Part shown: in pieces, positions 58,801-64,000 of the stretch
How the letters are laid out: each line of letters opens with the position of its first letter
How positions within the stretch are numbered: the stretch's first letter is position 1
Source: Siderastrea radians
Taxonomy: Eukaryota > Cnidaria > Anthozoa > Scleractinia > Rhizangiidae
Assembly (NCBI GenBank): GCA_964017195.1
Contig: OZ024897.1
Location: 34,038,536-34,102,535, forward strand
DNA length: 64,000 bases
Reading direction: 5' to 3'
The notes under the pieces: generated by a model
What the model saw: the letters and a program-made list of their open reading frames with translations, nothing else
What the model was told of the DNA's origin: nothing
The model's database searches: none
Position numbers and translations under genes: made by a program

Positions 58801-61800
58801 CATTTGACTTTAGACAAAATGCATTTCGATCGGTGCTCGAGCTTTGCAGTAGACCAATTTATGGTAATACTTAACCCTATTCAGATTGGGGTTTTTCTGG
58901 GTCTTGTAGGACCGGGCGATGGAGTTTTTTCCACCCTCCGACACTACGAGAATATTGAATCTATGGTAGTGCTTAATTAGAGGGTATGTAATACGTCCAA
59001 AATGTTTCCTTTGAGATCCACACCATAAGCGCATGACGTCATATTATGTGGGAACAAGTCATGATTGCAAAACGGCGGCCATCTTGGATCCGCTAGCTTG
59101 GATTTCTTCATGAACGAACGAACTAACGCTAAGATCATCAGACTTACCTAACATGTCCATCGTGTTCTCATAAACTACAGTTCGTACAATAAGTATCAGT
59201 CGGCATAGAATCAGTCAAGTCTAACTTTCGGATCTTCATGTTCCAAAACTTCAGAAAACCACCAAAATTGTAATCAAGTCAATAAATGAACACGAAGATG
59301 ATCCTAATGTAAAAGTTACGGCAAGAAAGTTAAATGTTCACTCCTTAACAAAAACAGGAGAAATCAAACTACCCGTTAAAATATGGTTGCCAAGGTAAAA
59401 TCAATTTCCTGCAACATTGACCTGTCACATAAAAATTATTCCCAGATTAATTCAAGGAAAGTTGCAGTTGATCGCTTTTTCTTGCACAACAATCAAAGTC
59501 CATGCGGCCAGATTGTTACTCTGGAGTAAAATACTCATAAATACCAGTGAAAAGATAAACTACTCACCGGACGATTTTTGTTTTGACTTGGTTTTCAATT
59601 TGGAAAAATGGATAGCTTTCGGACAATAAAATGAATATAAGTATTCCAAACTTTTCTCCTTCTTTCCATCATTCTTTGGAAGCAAAGTTGGGTAAAAGAT
59701 GTAGATCTATGCTCAAATGTCTTCAATCTTGCTGTCGATGTAATGTCCCATGGCTTCATCTGTTGGTCAATGTCCACTTATCCGATGAATTGCCTGTGGG
59801 GTATTCGTAGTAACTTAAATTATAAAGTTGCCTAGGGACTACCAGCTGTTTTAAAAACATTAAACGGTCAACCACTTACAATCATCACTTCTCTTCGTAG
59901 CGCTAGAAAGCCCATAAGACCGTCAAGCACTTTCAGTGGTTATATTTAAAGAATTTCCTTATCCTGATTCACTCAATATGCCGTACAAATAATCTCAGCC
60001 ATTAATGACCATTAGCGTTAACGTGATTTGAAAGGCATCATACGCCTACGGGTTTTTCAGTAAGACTTATCGGTAAATATATAATAATTTCATTAACTAC
60101 TGAGCCGTTAATGTCACTAGGGTTAAGTCGTTATTCTTTGAAGACTCAGGCATTAAACGAAAAAATTGCCAGCCAGAAACTAAACAAAAGTCTTGCATGG
60201 CTGTTGTCTTTTAGTTGTTTTCAAACTCTGAATTGCCAATCATCTTCACTGCAGTTGCCAGCCATCTTCACCGTAGTTGGCAGTCTTAAAAGCCAGTTGC
60301 TGGCTGACTTGTCTTGGCCGTGAGTAAAGCTGTTTTGTTTTCTTTTCTAGCTGTTTGGTTACTTGGCATTCGTGGTTTCGGTGATCTGGATCTACACTAC
60401 AGCAACTGAGATTGTTAATTTGCTTCAGGTGCATCAATATCACTGATAAGCGTGATCAGATGATTTGGACTATGGTTATGATTATGATTACAGTAATGAT
60501 TATTACTTGTAGCTGTTCTCACTCACCTGATTTTTTTCCTAGTAAGTGGGTTACGTTACAGCAACACAAAGACTTAAGCCGGAACAGTGTATCATACGAT
60601 ATTAAGAAAAAGGACGAGAAAAACACACTAATTTAGGAGAGATTTGTGTTGATTTTCAGACGTTTGGAATCGTGTTTGGTTTGAGTGATGCTATTCTTGG
60701 TTTGACTTTTCTCGCCTGGGGAAACTGCATTGGTGGTAAGTGTTGCCTTCTTTAGTTTTCTCTGTTAAGTAACACTCAATCTAAACAGCATAATCTTCTA
60801 CCTCCTAAGAATACCGAGGTGCGCAATTTGATAAATTTTCGTTAGGAAAAAAATGATCAAAGGAACAGCACCACGTGAACGTACTGCTCAGTAGCTTTCA
60901 TTTGAATCGTCGCACTTGAAGATTTTGTCCACAGATGCAAAACGTAAAACCACCCTTTTCAACGAAACCGTACCATGGAAAAAATGAACTGATCGATTCT
61001 TATTGCTTTCCTTTGAATGGTAACACTAGGATTACTACACATCCACAGTAAAGGTACTGCTCCAAATGAACACCTCCACTGTAAAGTACTGCTCAGTAGC
61101 TTTCATTTGAATGGTCAGCTTTCATTTGAAAGGTCACACTTGAGGATTATATCCACAGACTCAAAAGTAAGAACCACGTTGTTCAACATAAAAAACAGCA
61201 CCACAGGAAAGTACTGCTCAATATATAGCTTAAAGTATCACAAGCTAGGAATTCACCCGCAGACTCAATGCTCGAAGAACCTGCGTACTTAGCGCAATAA
61301 ACAGAACATGAGTATCCTTGATCAACCATGTCAGTTACACCTTAAGTTTTCATCCACAGACTCAAAAGTAGAACCTAAACACATCATTAATTTCAAAGCT
61401 CGTTTATTTCCAGATTTGGTGTCTAATCCAGCCATGGCAAGACAAGGATTTTCTCGCATGGCCGTGTCAGCTTGCTTTGGTGGCCCTTTACTTAGTATCC
61501 TTTCTGTGACTGCACAGATCTCTCATTACCTTGGAGGAAAATACGATCCTAGGCACAACTTTGCATGTAAATTAAAATTCAGCGAGTGATTACACTGTGG
61601 TCGCTCAATACCTTTGGTTCGAACAGTCTACTCTAGAGATTTCATCCACAGACGCAAAACTTGAAAACTGCCTTGCAGAGAAAAATAAACAGCACCACAG
61701 GAAAGTACAGCTCAATATCTTTCAGTTTGAATGATAACCAGCACCACTCAGTAGGTTTCACCTCAATAGTCACACTTTAGGATTTCATTCGCAGGCGCAA

Positions 61801-62437
61801 AAGTAAGAGCCACCTTATATAGCATAATAAACAGCACCACAGGAAAGTACTGCTCAATATCTTTCAGTTTGAATGATAACCAGCACCACTCAGTAGGTTT
61901 CACTTCAATGGTCACACTATAGGATTTCATTCACAGACGCAAAAGTAAGAACCACCTTATACAGCATAATAAACAGCACCACAGGAAAGTACTGCTCAAT
62001 AGCTTTCATTTGAATGGTCACACCTTGGGATTTCATTCACAGACTCAAAAGTTAGAACCACCTTGTACAGCATAATAAACAGCACCACAGGAAAGTACTG
62101 CTCAATAGTTTTCATTTGAATAGTCACACCTTGAGATTTCATTCACAGACGCAAAAGGTAGAACAACCTTATAAAGCTTAATAAACACAGGAAAGTAGTG
62201 TTCAGCTATCTAAATGTTTATAATGAAGGATGCTAGATAGCTCATGGTTTGACTCAGTGTCTAAGAGAGTTAAAAGGAGAAAAGAGCGGTACATCTTTTG
62301 CAAAAAAAACTGCGCTTCACTGTTGAATCCTTAAGGAATTTTTCAAGAAACAGCTTTCTTATCTCCCTGCAGATATGTTATTAGGTATCGGTATATCATG
62401 CACGGTTTTCACCATATCACGTGGGCATGCAATACCT
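34997..62437 (+). CDS. SLC8B1: NCLX-type sodium/calcium exchanger, copy B (3' partial)
   Basis: Tandem paralogue of copy A, same strand. CDS join: 34997-35260, 39747-39902, 41048-41100, 41887-41944, 43945-44059, 44369-44536, 45286-45375, 49338-49493, 49593-49682, 53189-53322, 56889-57021, 58630-58751, 60351-60428, 60660-60735, 61414-61494, 62373-62437 (1839 nt, 613 codons); exon 17 lies beyond the window. Exons 2-16 equal copy A in length and phase with no stop or frameshift, so it appears to be under constraint. Alpha-1 GNGAPD (185-190) is intact; alpha-2 reads GNCIGD (560-565), replacing the Ser that aligns with human S468. RRNS is kept in the loop. Whether it is mitochondrial, and still an exchanger, is inferred only. 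Confidence 0.92.
35680..36090 (+). pseudogene. L1-like LINE endonuclease relic
   Basis: Translated pieces in shifting frames: [18 protein letters not shown], then [19 protein letters not shown], then [19 protein letters not shown]. The last matches the APE-type endonuclease motif GGDFN(C). Several stops and frameshifts are present. Confidence 0.75.
36650..37080. mobile_element. G-rich TIR element (GGAGGCTCCGCCC)
   Basis: Left CTATACGGGGAGGCTCCGCC (36677 onward) is inverted at right as GGCGGAGCCTCCCCGTATA (near 37033-37051), each end bordered by a G or C homopolymer run (36650-36660; 37068-37081). Internal sequence has no gene. Confidence 0.7.
37258..38060 (-). pseudogene. BEL/Pao retrotransposon pol relic
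   Basis: Reading the minus strand from 38045: [15 protein letters not shown] (end of the gag-type zinc region), [30 protein letters not shown] (aspartic-protease-like region), [40 protein letters not shown] and [12 protein letters not shown]. These occur in BEL/Pao order but in different frames with stops. The plus-strand frame of 159 codons over it is a shadow. Confidence 0.8.
38157..38366 (+). pseudogene. LINE ORF2 C-terminal relic
   Basis: Codes [20 protein letters not shown] then [15 protein letters not shown] and ends MNLLTFK-stop at 38364-38366. The CPxC...EDExHxLFHCPKY pattern is the C-terminal zinc-binding motif of non-LTR retrotransposons. Confidence 0.8.
38335..38506. repeat. 86-bp perfect tandem duplication
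   Basis: 38335-38420 is repeated at 38421-38506 with no difference I can see, starting AAGAATTAATGAATTTG. It covers the stop codon of the LINE relic and its 3' tail. The perfect match implies a recent event. Confidence 0.95.
38594..39399. mobile_element. long-TIR non-autonomous element, 806 bp
   Basis: Arms of about 100 bp: left has CAAGAGAGGATTAAGGG and CTTAAGTTATTTTTAGTA, and both recur inverted at the right end (39300-39399). The centre (38815-39060) contains imperfect repeats of AAAAACGTTACGATTT. Related to the foldback at 42488-42866 by the end sequence ACAAGAGA..ATAAGGGG. Confidence 0.75.
39747..39902 (+). CDS. SLC8B1: NCLX-B exon 2 (residues 89-140)
   Basis: [20 protein letters not shown] then [20 protein letters not shown] and [12 protein letters not shown]. 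All four cysteines of copy A are kept. TTCTAG| acceptor, |GTATGT donor. Confidence 0.93.
39903..41047 (+). other. NCLX-B intron 2
   Basis: 1145-bp intron (243 bp in copy A). It has gained an (ATTC)n microsatellite and repeats around 40130-40460 with AATGGAAC/GGAAATT motifs. The long frames reading through FIHS repeats are microsatellite artefacts. Confidence 0.7.
40056..40120. repeat. (ATTC)n microsatellite
   Basis: About 16 tetranucleotide units with one ATCA interruption. Confidence 0.95.
41048..41100 (+). CDS. SLC8B1: NCLX-B exon 3 (residues 141-158)
   Basis: 53-nt micro-exon coding [17 protein letters not shown] plus two bases of Tyr. The acceptor TTTAG| is stronger than that of copy A. 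Confidence 0.92.
41101..41886 (+). other. NCLX-B intron 3, nothing recognised
   Basis: 786-bp intron, AT-rich, start alignable to copy A intron 3. Confidence 0.65.
41887..41944 (+). CDS. SLC8B1: NCLX-B exon 4 (residues 158-177)
   Basis: Codes [19 protein letters not shown], ending phase 0 before U12-type donor GTATCCTTTG. Differs from copy A at four residues. Confidence 0.93.
42310..42407. repeat. (AAT)n/(ATT)n inverted microsatellite
   Basis: An AAT run to about 42353 passes directly into an ATT run, making a perfect hairpin-forming AT tract. Confidence 0.95.
42488..42866. mobile_element. foldback element bounded by AT repeats
   Basis: Inverted ends CAAGAGATAATAAGGGGACA and, at right, GTCCCCTTATTTTCTCTTG; further inverted matches inside (GGGATATGTCAA; GAACGGAAGTC) extend the arms to roughly 190 bp. 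Adjacent AT dinucleotide repeat on the right and a short one on the left. Confidence 0.75.
42864..42931. repeat. (AT)n microsatellite
   Basis: About 33 AT dinucleotides. Confidence 0.97.
43072..43125. repeat. (ATT)n microsatellite
   Basis: About 18 ATT units. Confidence 0.97.
43228..43354. repeat. near-perfect hairpin of Penelope-like repeat family
   Basis: Arms CAAAATTTTGGATTTATCAA... and its inverse, about 55 bp each, with about 15 bp between. GGCCAATTTACG and CAACTCAG, plus the adjacent ACCGACGCAGCAC to 43400, tie it to the repeat at 29250-29720. Confidence 0.75.
43945..44059 (+). CDS. SLC8B1: NCLX-B exon 5, alpha-1 core (residues 178-216)
   Basis: [20 protein letters not shown]; alpha-1 ion-site residues N, P and D intact. 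Copy A has Tyr where this has Cys, one residue before GNG. Phase 0 in, 1 out. Confidence 0.95.
44060..44368 (+). other. NCLX-B intron 5, nothing recognised
   Basis: 309 bp; the open frame continues past the donor but is intronic by comparison with copy A. Confidence 0.8.
44369..44536 (+). CDS. SLC8B1: NCLX-B exon 6 (residues 216-272)
   Basis: [40 protein letters not shown]. Phase 1-1. Nucleotide identity to copy A is highest here (about 44420-44520), possibly from gene conversion or strong constraint. Confidence 0.95.
44537..45285 (+). other. NCLX-B intron 6
   Basis: 749 bp, containing one SINE-like unit (44914-44996), otherwise unremarkable. Confidence 0.75.
44914..44996 (+). repeat. tRNA-derived SINE-like unit
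   Basis: GGCCCTGTAGCTCATTCAG (A-box arm) and GATTCGAATCCCACTGGCCC (B box and 3' acceptor) have tRNA-like spacing of about 83 nt. The anticodon arm is not convincing. Absent from copy A intron 6. Confidence 0.6.
45286..45375 (+). CDS. SLC8B1: NCLX-B exon 7 (residues 272-302)
   Basis: [25 protein letters not shown]: one helix and the basic exit, phase 1-1. Confidence 0.93.
45729..45898. mobile_element. 170-bp MITE with TA target duplication
   Basis: Ends GGCCATTTTCC and GGAAATGGCC (inverted), with TA on both sides. Inner arms GAGGCCAAGTGC / GCACTTAGCCCC. Copy A (17085-17100) carries the unoccupied site in otherwise matching sequence. Confidence 0.8.
47454..47940. mobile_element. TIR element with about 60-bp ends
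   Basis: Left TGTACCGGTCAAATTGAAGC and right, reversed, TGTACCAGTCAAATTGAAGC; similarity continues through CTTCAACAT and CCCCGGGCATTTGA. The left 28 bp flank, including ATTGTTGATTAATGTACC, is duplicated in tandem at 47413-47460. Confidence 0.8.
48096..48461. mobile_element. TIR element with TTA flanks
   Basis: CGTGAAAGCTCTATTAAG at left is inverted at right as CTTGATAGAGCTTTCACG; TTA lies beside both ends (48092-48094; 48462-48464). G-rich blocks (GGGGGGCTTAA) follow each end. PIF/Harbinger-like by its three-base target. Confidence 0.7.
49000..49275. mobile_element. MITE family with CCAGTGGATAG termini (copy 2)
   Basis: Diverged relative of 27590-27845, sharing CCAGTGGATAGC, AAATGAGGAA, GATACTATCCC and GTAGCCAATCAGAGCGCG. 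It sits 62 bp before exon 8, so its right end is close to the exon 8 branch region. Confidence 0.65.
49338..49493 (+). CDS. SLC8B1: NCLX-B exon 8, acidic loop (residues 302-354)
   Basis: [20 protein letters not shown] and [20 protein letters not shown]: same length as copy A with many substitutions, but the ESVDI/DSIDI-NEPRTLS end is retained. Phase 1-1. Confidence 0.92.
49593..49682 (+). CDS. SLC8B1: NCLX-B exon 9, loop with RRNS site (residues 354-384)
   Basis: [20 protein letters not shown] then [13 protein letters not shown] (377-380) again fits RRxS. Phase 1-1. Confidence 0.92.
49740..50290. repeat. CAGACCATTCATCC minisatellite with (ATCC)n core
   Basis: Same family as 18600-19080; here it has an additional uninterrupted ATCC tract (49909-50009). 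Frames rich in HPSIHPS over this region are artefacts. Confidence 0.9.
50511..52638 (+). pseudogene. 5'-truncated L1-like LINE ORF2 with poly(A) tail
   Basis: Starts inside the reverse-transcriptase domain: [20 protein letters not shown] (motif B), QYADATT (motif C, normally YADD), then [10 protein letters not shown]. It continues after frame changes near 50880, 51634 and 51890 through [17 protein letters not shown], the thumb and ends with [19 protein letters not shown], a C-terminal zinc motif. A 3' UTR follows and a poly(A) tract at 52623-52638. Motif A is missing, one catalytic Asp is Ala and the frame is broken, so it is inactive. The left flank CATCCAGCTTTTCC matches copy A at 19288-19308, marking the insertion point. 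Confidence 0.9.
53189..53322 (+). CDS. SLC8B1: NCLX-B exon 10 (residues 384-428)
   Basis: [20 protein letters not shown] then [20 protein letters not shown] and LICK. Phase 1 in, 0 out; donor GTGAAG. Confidence 0.92.
55328..55363. repeat. (CCAA)n microsatellite
   Basis: About nine CCAA units. Confidence 0.93.
55789..55830. repeat. (TTTA)n microsatellite
   Basis: About ten TTTA units. Confidence 0.95.
56889..57021 (+). CDS. SLC8B1: NCLX-B exon 11 (residues 429-473)
   Basis: [20 protein letters not shown] then [20 protein letters not shown]. Phase 0 in, 1 out, donor GTTTGT. Confidence 0.95.
57022..58629 (+). other. NCLX-B intron 11
   Basis: 1608 bp (624 bp in copy A); about 580 bp of the excess is the 17-bp minisatellite listed separately. 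Confidence 0.85.
57749..58330. repeat. 17-bp minisatellite CAGTGGTGTCTGCCTTA
   Basis: About 34 units. Unit variants (CTCCCTTA, CTGCCTTA, CCACCTTA) occur in blocks: a homogeneous CTCCC block at about 57880-58045 and an alternating TGCC/CACC block at about 58046-58155. Because 17 is not a multiple of 3, three units make a 17-residue periodic peptide in every frame; these are not genes. Confidence 0.95.
58630..58751 (+). CDS. SLC8B1: NCLX-B exon 12 (residues 473-513)
   Basis: [20 protein letters not shown] then [20 protein letters not shown]. Phase 1 in, 0 out. Confidence 0.93.
58752..60350 (+). other. NCLX-B intron 12, no repeat recognised
   Basis: 1599 bp. No TTAA element such as the one in copy A intron 12. 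Only AT-rich sequence is visible. Confidence 0.65.
60351..60428 (+). CDS. SLC8B1: NCLX-B exon 13 (residues 514-539)
   Basis: [20 protein letters not shown] then IVNLLQ; phase 0-0. Confidence 0.95.
60660..60735 (+). CDS. SLC8B1: NCLX-B exon 14, alpha-2 core with Cys substitution (residues 540-565)
   Basis: [25 protein letters not shown](D). Identical to copy A except Ser to Cys at residue 562, from AGC to TGC, a single base change at the position aligned with human S468. Confidence 0.95.
60736..61413 (+). other. NCLX-B intron 14 with 106-bp repeat family
   Basis: 678 bp, mostly diverged copies of the CAGCACCACAGGAAAGTACT unit, continuing the array found after exon 15. Confidence 0.8.
61414..61494 (+). 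CDS. SLC8B1: NCLX-B exon 15 (residues 565-592)
   Basis: [20 protein letters not shown] then FGGPLL and the first base of Asn. Ends before perfect U12-type donor GTATCCTTT. Confidence 0.94.
61495..62372 (+). other. NCLX-B intron 15, U12-type donor with altered branch site
   Basis: Donor GTATCCTTTC. Where copy A has TTTCTTAAC, copy B has TTTCTTATC (62356-62364), changing the expected branch adenosine to T; a TCCTTAAG sits about 40 nt further upstream, beyond usual U12 spacing. The intron is otherwise a 106-bp tandem array. Confidence 0.8.
61690..62190. repeat. 106-142-bp tandem repeat CAGCACCACAGGAAAGTACT
   Basis: Units start near 61691, 61832, 61974 and 62080. Each contains CAATAGCTTTCATTTGAATG and GGATTTCATTCACAGAC; two units have a 36-bp insertion. 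Diverged members occur in copy A introns 14 and 15. Confidence 0.9.
62373..62437 (+). CDS. SLC8B1: NCLX-B exon 16 (residues 592-613)
   Basis: [20 protein letters not shown] then Pro; last exon in the window, phase 0 out, donor GTAAGT. Confidence 0.94.
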
Positions 62438-62708
62438 GTAAGTATAAACTGCTGTTCATTTGATAATTTGTGGTTTTGGTACCTTTGGTCGGAATCAAAT
62501 CTCGACGTATTGACTGAGGTCACTGTTAGTGGCTCATGATTTGCTAAGTACCACGCGCGTTTCTTTCTTGTGCGCTCTCGAACGAGTTTTCAGTCTCCTC
62601 AGATCGAGTGCTTAGTAGAGTCGATCATCATTAGAGTTTAAACTCGCGCTCTACAATTAAATCCAGTGCAATACAGTACTTACATGTGCATTGTGTGGTA
62701 CAATACAG

Positions 62709-62854
62709 GTATCTTATTTGATGTTTCAATGTGAAGTATCGCCGTATATTTTTACGAGTTGTGCTGTATGTTGACCAGCCCGCAGGGTGGGTCAAAATAC
62801 AAACAACGAGTAAAAATATACGGCGATACCTCACACCGAAACATCTAATAAGAG
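62709..62854. repeat. hairpin repeat around TATCGCCGTATATTTTTAC
   Basis: Two arms of about 68 bp (GATGTTTC...TATCGCCGTATATTTTTAC and inverse) meet at GCCCGCAGGG. Related fragments occur at 63215-63255. No gene. Confidence 0.85.
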
Positions 62855-63284
62855 ATTTATTATCCAACTCAACCTTTTCCAGTAACTGGAAAGAAAACTA
62901 CAAGTGTAACAGAATGAGCGCGTGCACGGTACTGTACAATAACCAACTGTACAATATCGTTGGATATTTGTACTCGTTTCGCGCGCTTTCTGTACAATAA
63001 CTAATACAGTTGGATAATACACGACACTATTATTCTACTGTTGTGTCACTTTACCATATAAGGGCAAAGAGAAAGCGCAAAATATGCCAGCGTATTACAC
63101 TGTACAATCCCGATTTGACCGGTTCTTTTGCTGAGGGAGGACGAAGCAAACATAAAATGCGGTGGAATAATAAACCTCTTATTCGGTGTTTTGATCGATA
63201 ATACGGGCGGACATTTTACTCATTGCTCGCAACTCGTAAAATATCAGCGCGTATCATCTACCAAACATCGAATAAAATGTATGT

Positions 63285-64000
63285 ATAGTACAGTACAGCA
63301 CAGCACAGCACACCACAACACAGGACAGTACAGTACAGTACAGTACAGTACAGTACAGTACAGTACAGTACAGTACAGTACAGTACAGTACAGTACAGTA
63401 CAGTACAGTACAGTACAGTACAGTACAGTACAGTACAGTACAGTACAGTACAGTACAGTACAGTACAGTACAGTACAGTACAGTACAGCACAGCACAGCA
63501 CACCACAACACAGGACAGTACCGTACAATACAGTACAGTACAGTACAGTACAGTACAGTACAGTACAGTACAGTACAGTACAGTACAGTACAGTACAGTA
63601 CAGTACAGTACAGTACAGTACAGCACAGCACAGCACACCACAACACAGGACAGTACCGTACAATACAGTACAGTACAGTTCAGTACAGTACAGTACAGTA
63701 CAGTACAGCACACCACAACACAGGACAGTACCGTACAATACAGTACAGTACAGTACAGTACAGTACAGTACAGTACAGTACAGTACAGTACAGTACAGTA
63801 CAGTACAGTACAGCACACCACAACACAGGACAGTACCGTACAATACAGTACAGTACAGTACAGTACAGTTCAGTACAGCACAGCACACCACAACACAGGA
63901 CAGTACCGTACAATACAGTACAGTACAGTTCAGTACAGTACAGTACAGTACAGCACACCACAACACAGGACAGTACCGTACAATACAGTACAGTACAGTA
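63285..64000. repeat. (CAGTA)n satellite with higher-order spacer
   Basis: Pentanucleotide CAGTA tracts are interrupted at irregular intervals by a conserved spacer CAGCACACCACAACACAGGA then CAGTACCGTACAATA (near 63300, 63495, 63635, 63707, 63813, 63884, 63954). Since 5 is not divisible by 3 the minus strand reads open as repeated TVLYC; those frames of up to 240 codons are not genes. The array continues beyond the window. Confidence 0.97.

Larger units (their letters stand above)
62438..64000 (+). other. NCLX-B intron 16, start only
   Basis: Contains a palindromic repeat (62709-62854) and the CAGTA satellite to the window edge. In copy A the terminal exon lies 1924 bp after exon 16, so the copy B equivalent would lie just outside. 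Confidence 0.8.

Noticed and set aside
34997..62437. Copy B as a pseudogene
   Set aside because: All 16 exons are open with intact GT-AG sites and equal lengths; only the Ser to Cys change and one branch site are suspicious.
63244..63966. 240-codon minus-strand frame of TVLYC repeats
   Set aside because: It is the translation of the CAGTA satellite, open in several frames because the unit is 5 bp; no signal of a real protein.

Overview
The window is eukaryotic, and very probably an anthozoan cnidarian such as a stony coral; that assignment is an inference. It has multi-exon genes with GT-AG introns of 0.1-5.6 kb. It also has many short inverted-repeat DNA elements, tRNA-derived SINE-like units, decayed L1-like LINE and BEL/Pao pieces, a RecQ-type helicase fragment in a repeat, and abundant microsatellites. 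I see no bacterial operon, rRNA or intact tRNA gene.

The only host genes I can support are two tandem, same-strand paralogues of the NCLX/SLC8B1 branch of the Ca2+/cation antiporter superfamily (mitochondrial Na+/Ca2+ exchanger, formerly NCKX6/SLC24A6). Copy A is complete: 17 coding exons, 4701-28198, 667 codons plus stop. Copy B has 16 exons, 34997-62437, and runs off the right edge with its last exon missing. Exons 2-16 have identical lengths and phases in the two copies, the reading frame is open throughout, and both carry the two alpha-repeat signatures (GNGAPD in alpha-1; GNSIGD in A but GNCIGD in B). Homology extends about 220 bp upstream of each start codon, so each copy kept its own proximal promoter/5' UTR.

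Two introns look like minor-spliceosome (U12-type) introns: intron 4, just before alpha-1, and intron 15, inside alpha-2. Both have GTATCCTT donors in both copies. Intron 4 has a perfect TTCCTTGAC branch site in both copies. Intron 15 of copy B has lost the usual branch adenosine.

Layout: 1-4454 upstream intergenic with one MITE-like element; 4455-28198 copy A; 28199-34776 intergenic, including a Penelope-like inverted repeat with a hammerhead-like core; 34777-62437 copy B; 62438-64000 copy B intron 16, ending in a large CAGTA satellite. The introns are repeat-rich. Because the paralogues serve as each other's empty sites, several insertions can be placed after the duplication: a PIF/Harbinger-like MITE, a TTAA-flanked element, a Pack-MULE-like element with a RecQ fragment, a 5'-truncated LINE, a TA-flanked MITE and SINE-like units. 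The most unusual non-coding items are the TIR-bounded RecQ element, the antisense hammerhead ribozyme candidate in copy A intron 4, and a 17-bp minisatellite expanded only in copy B. I see no clearly new multi-gene system.
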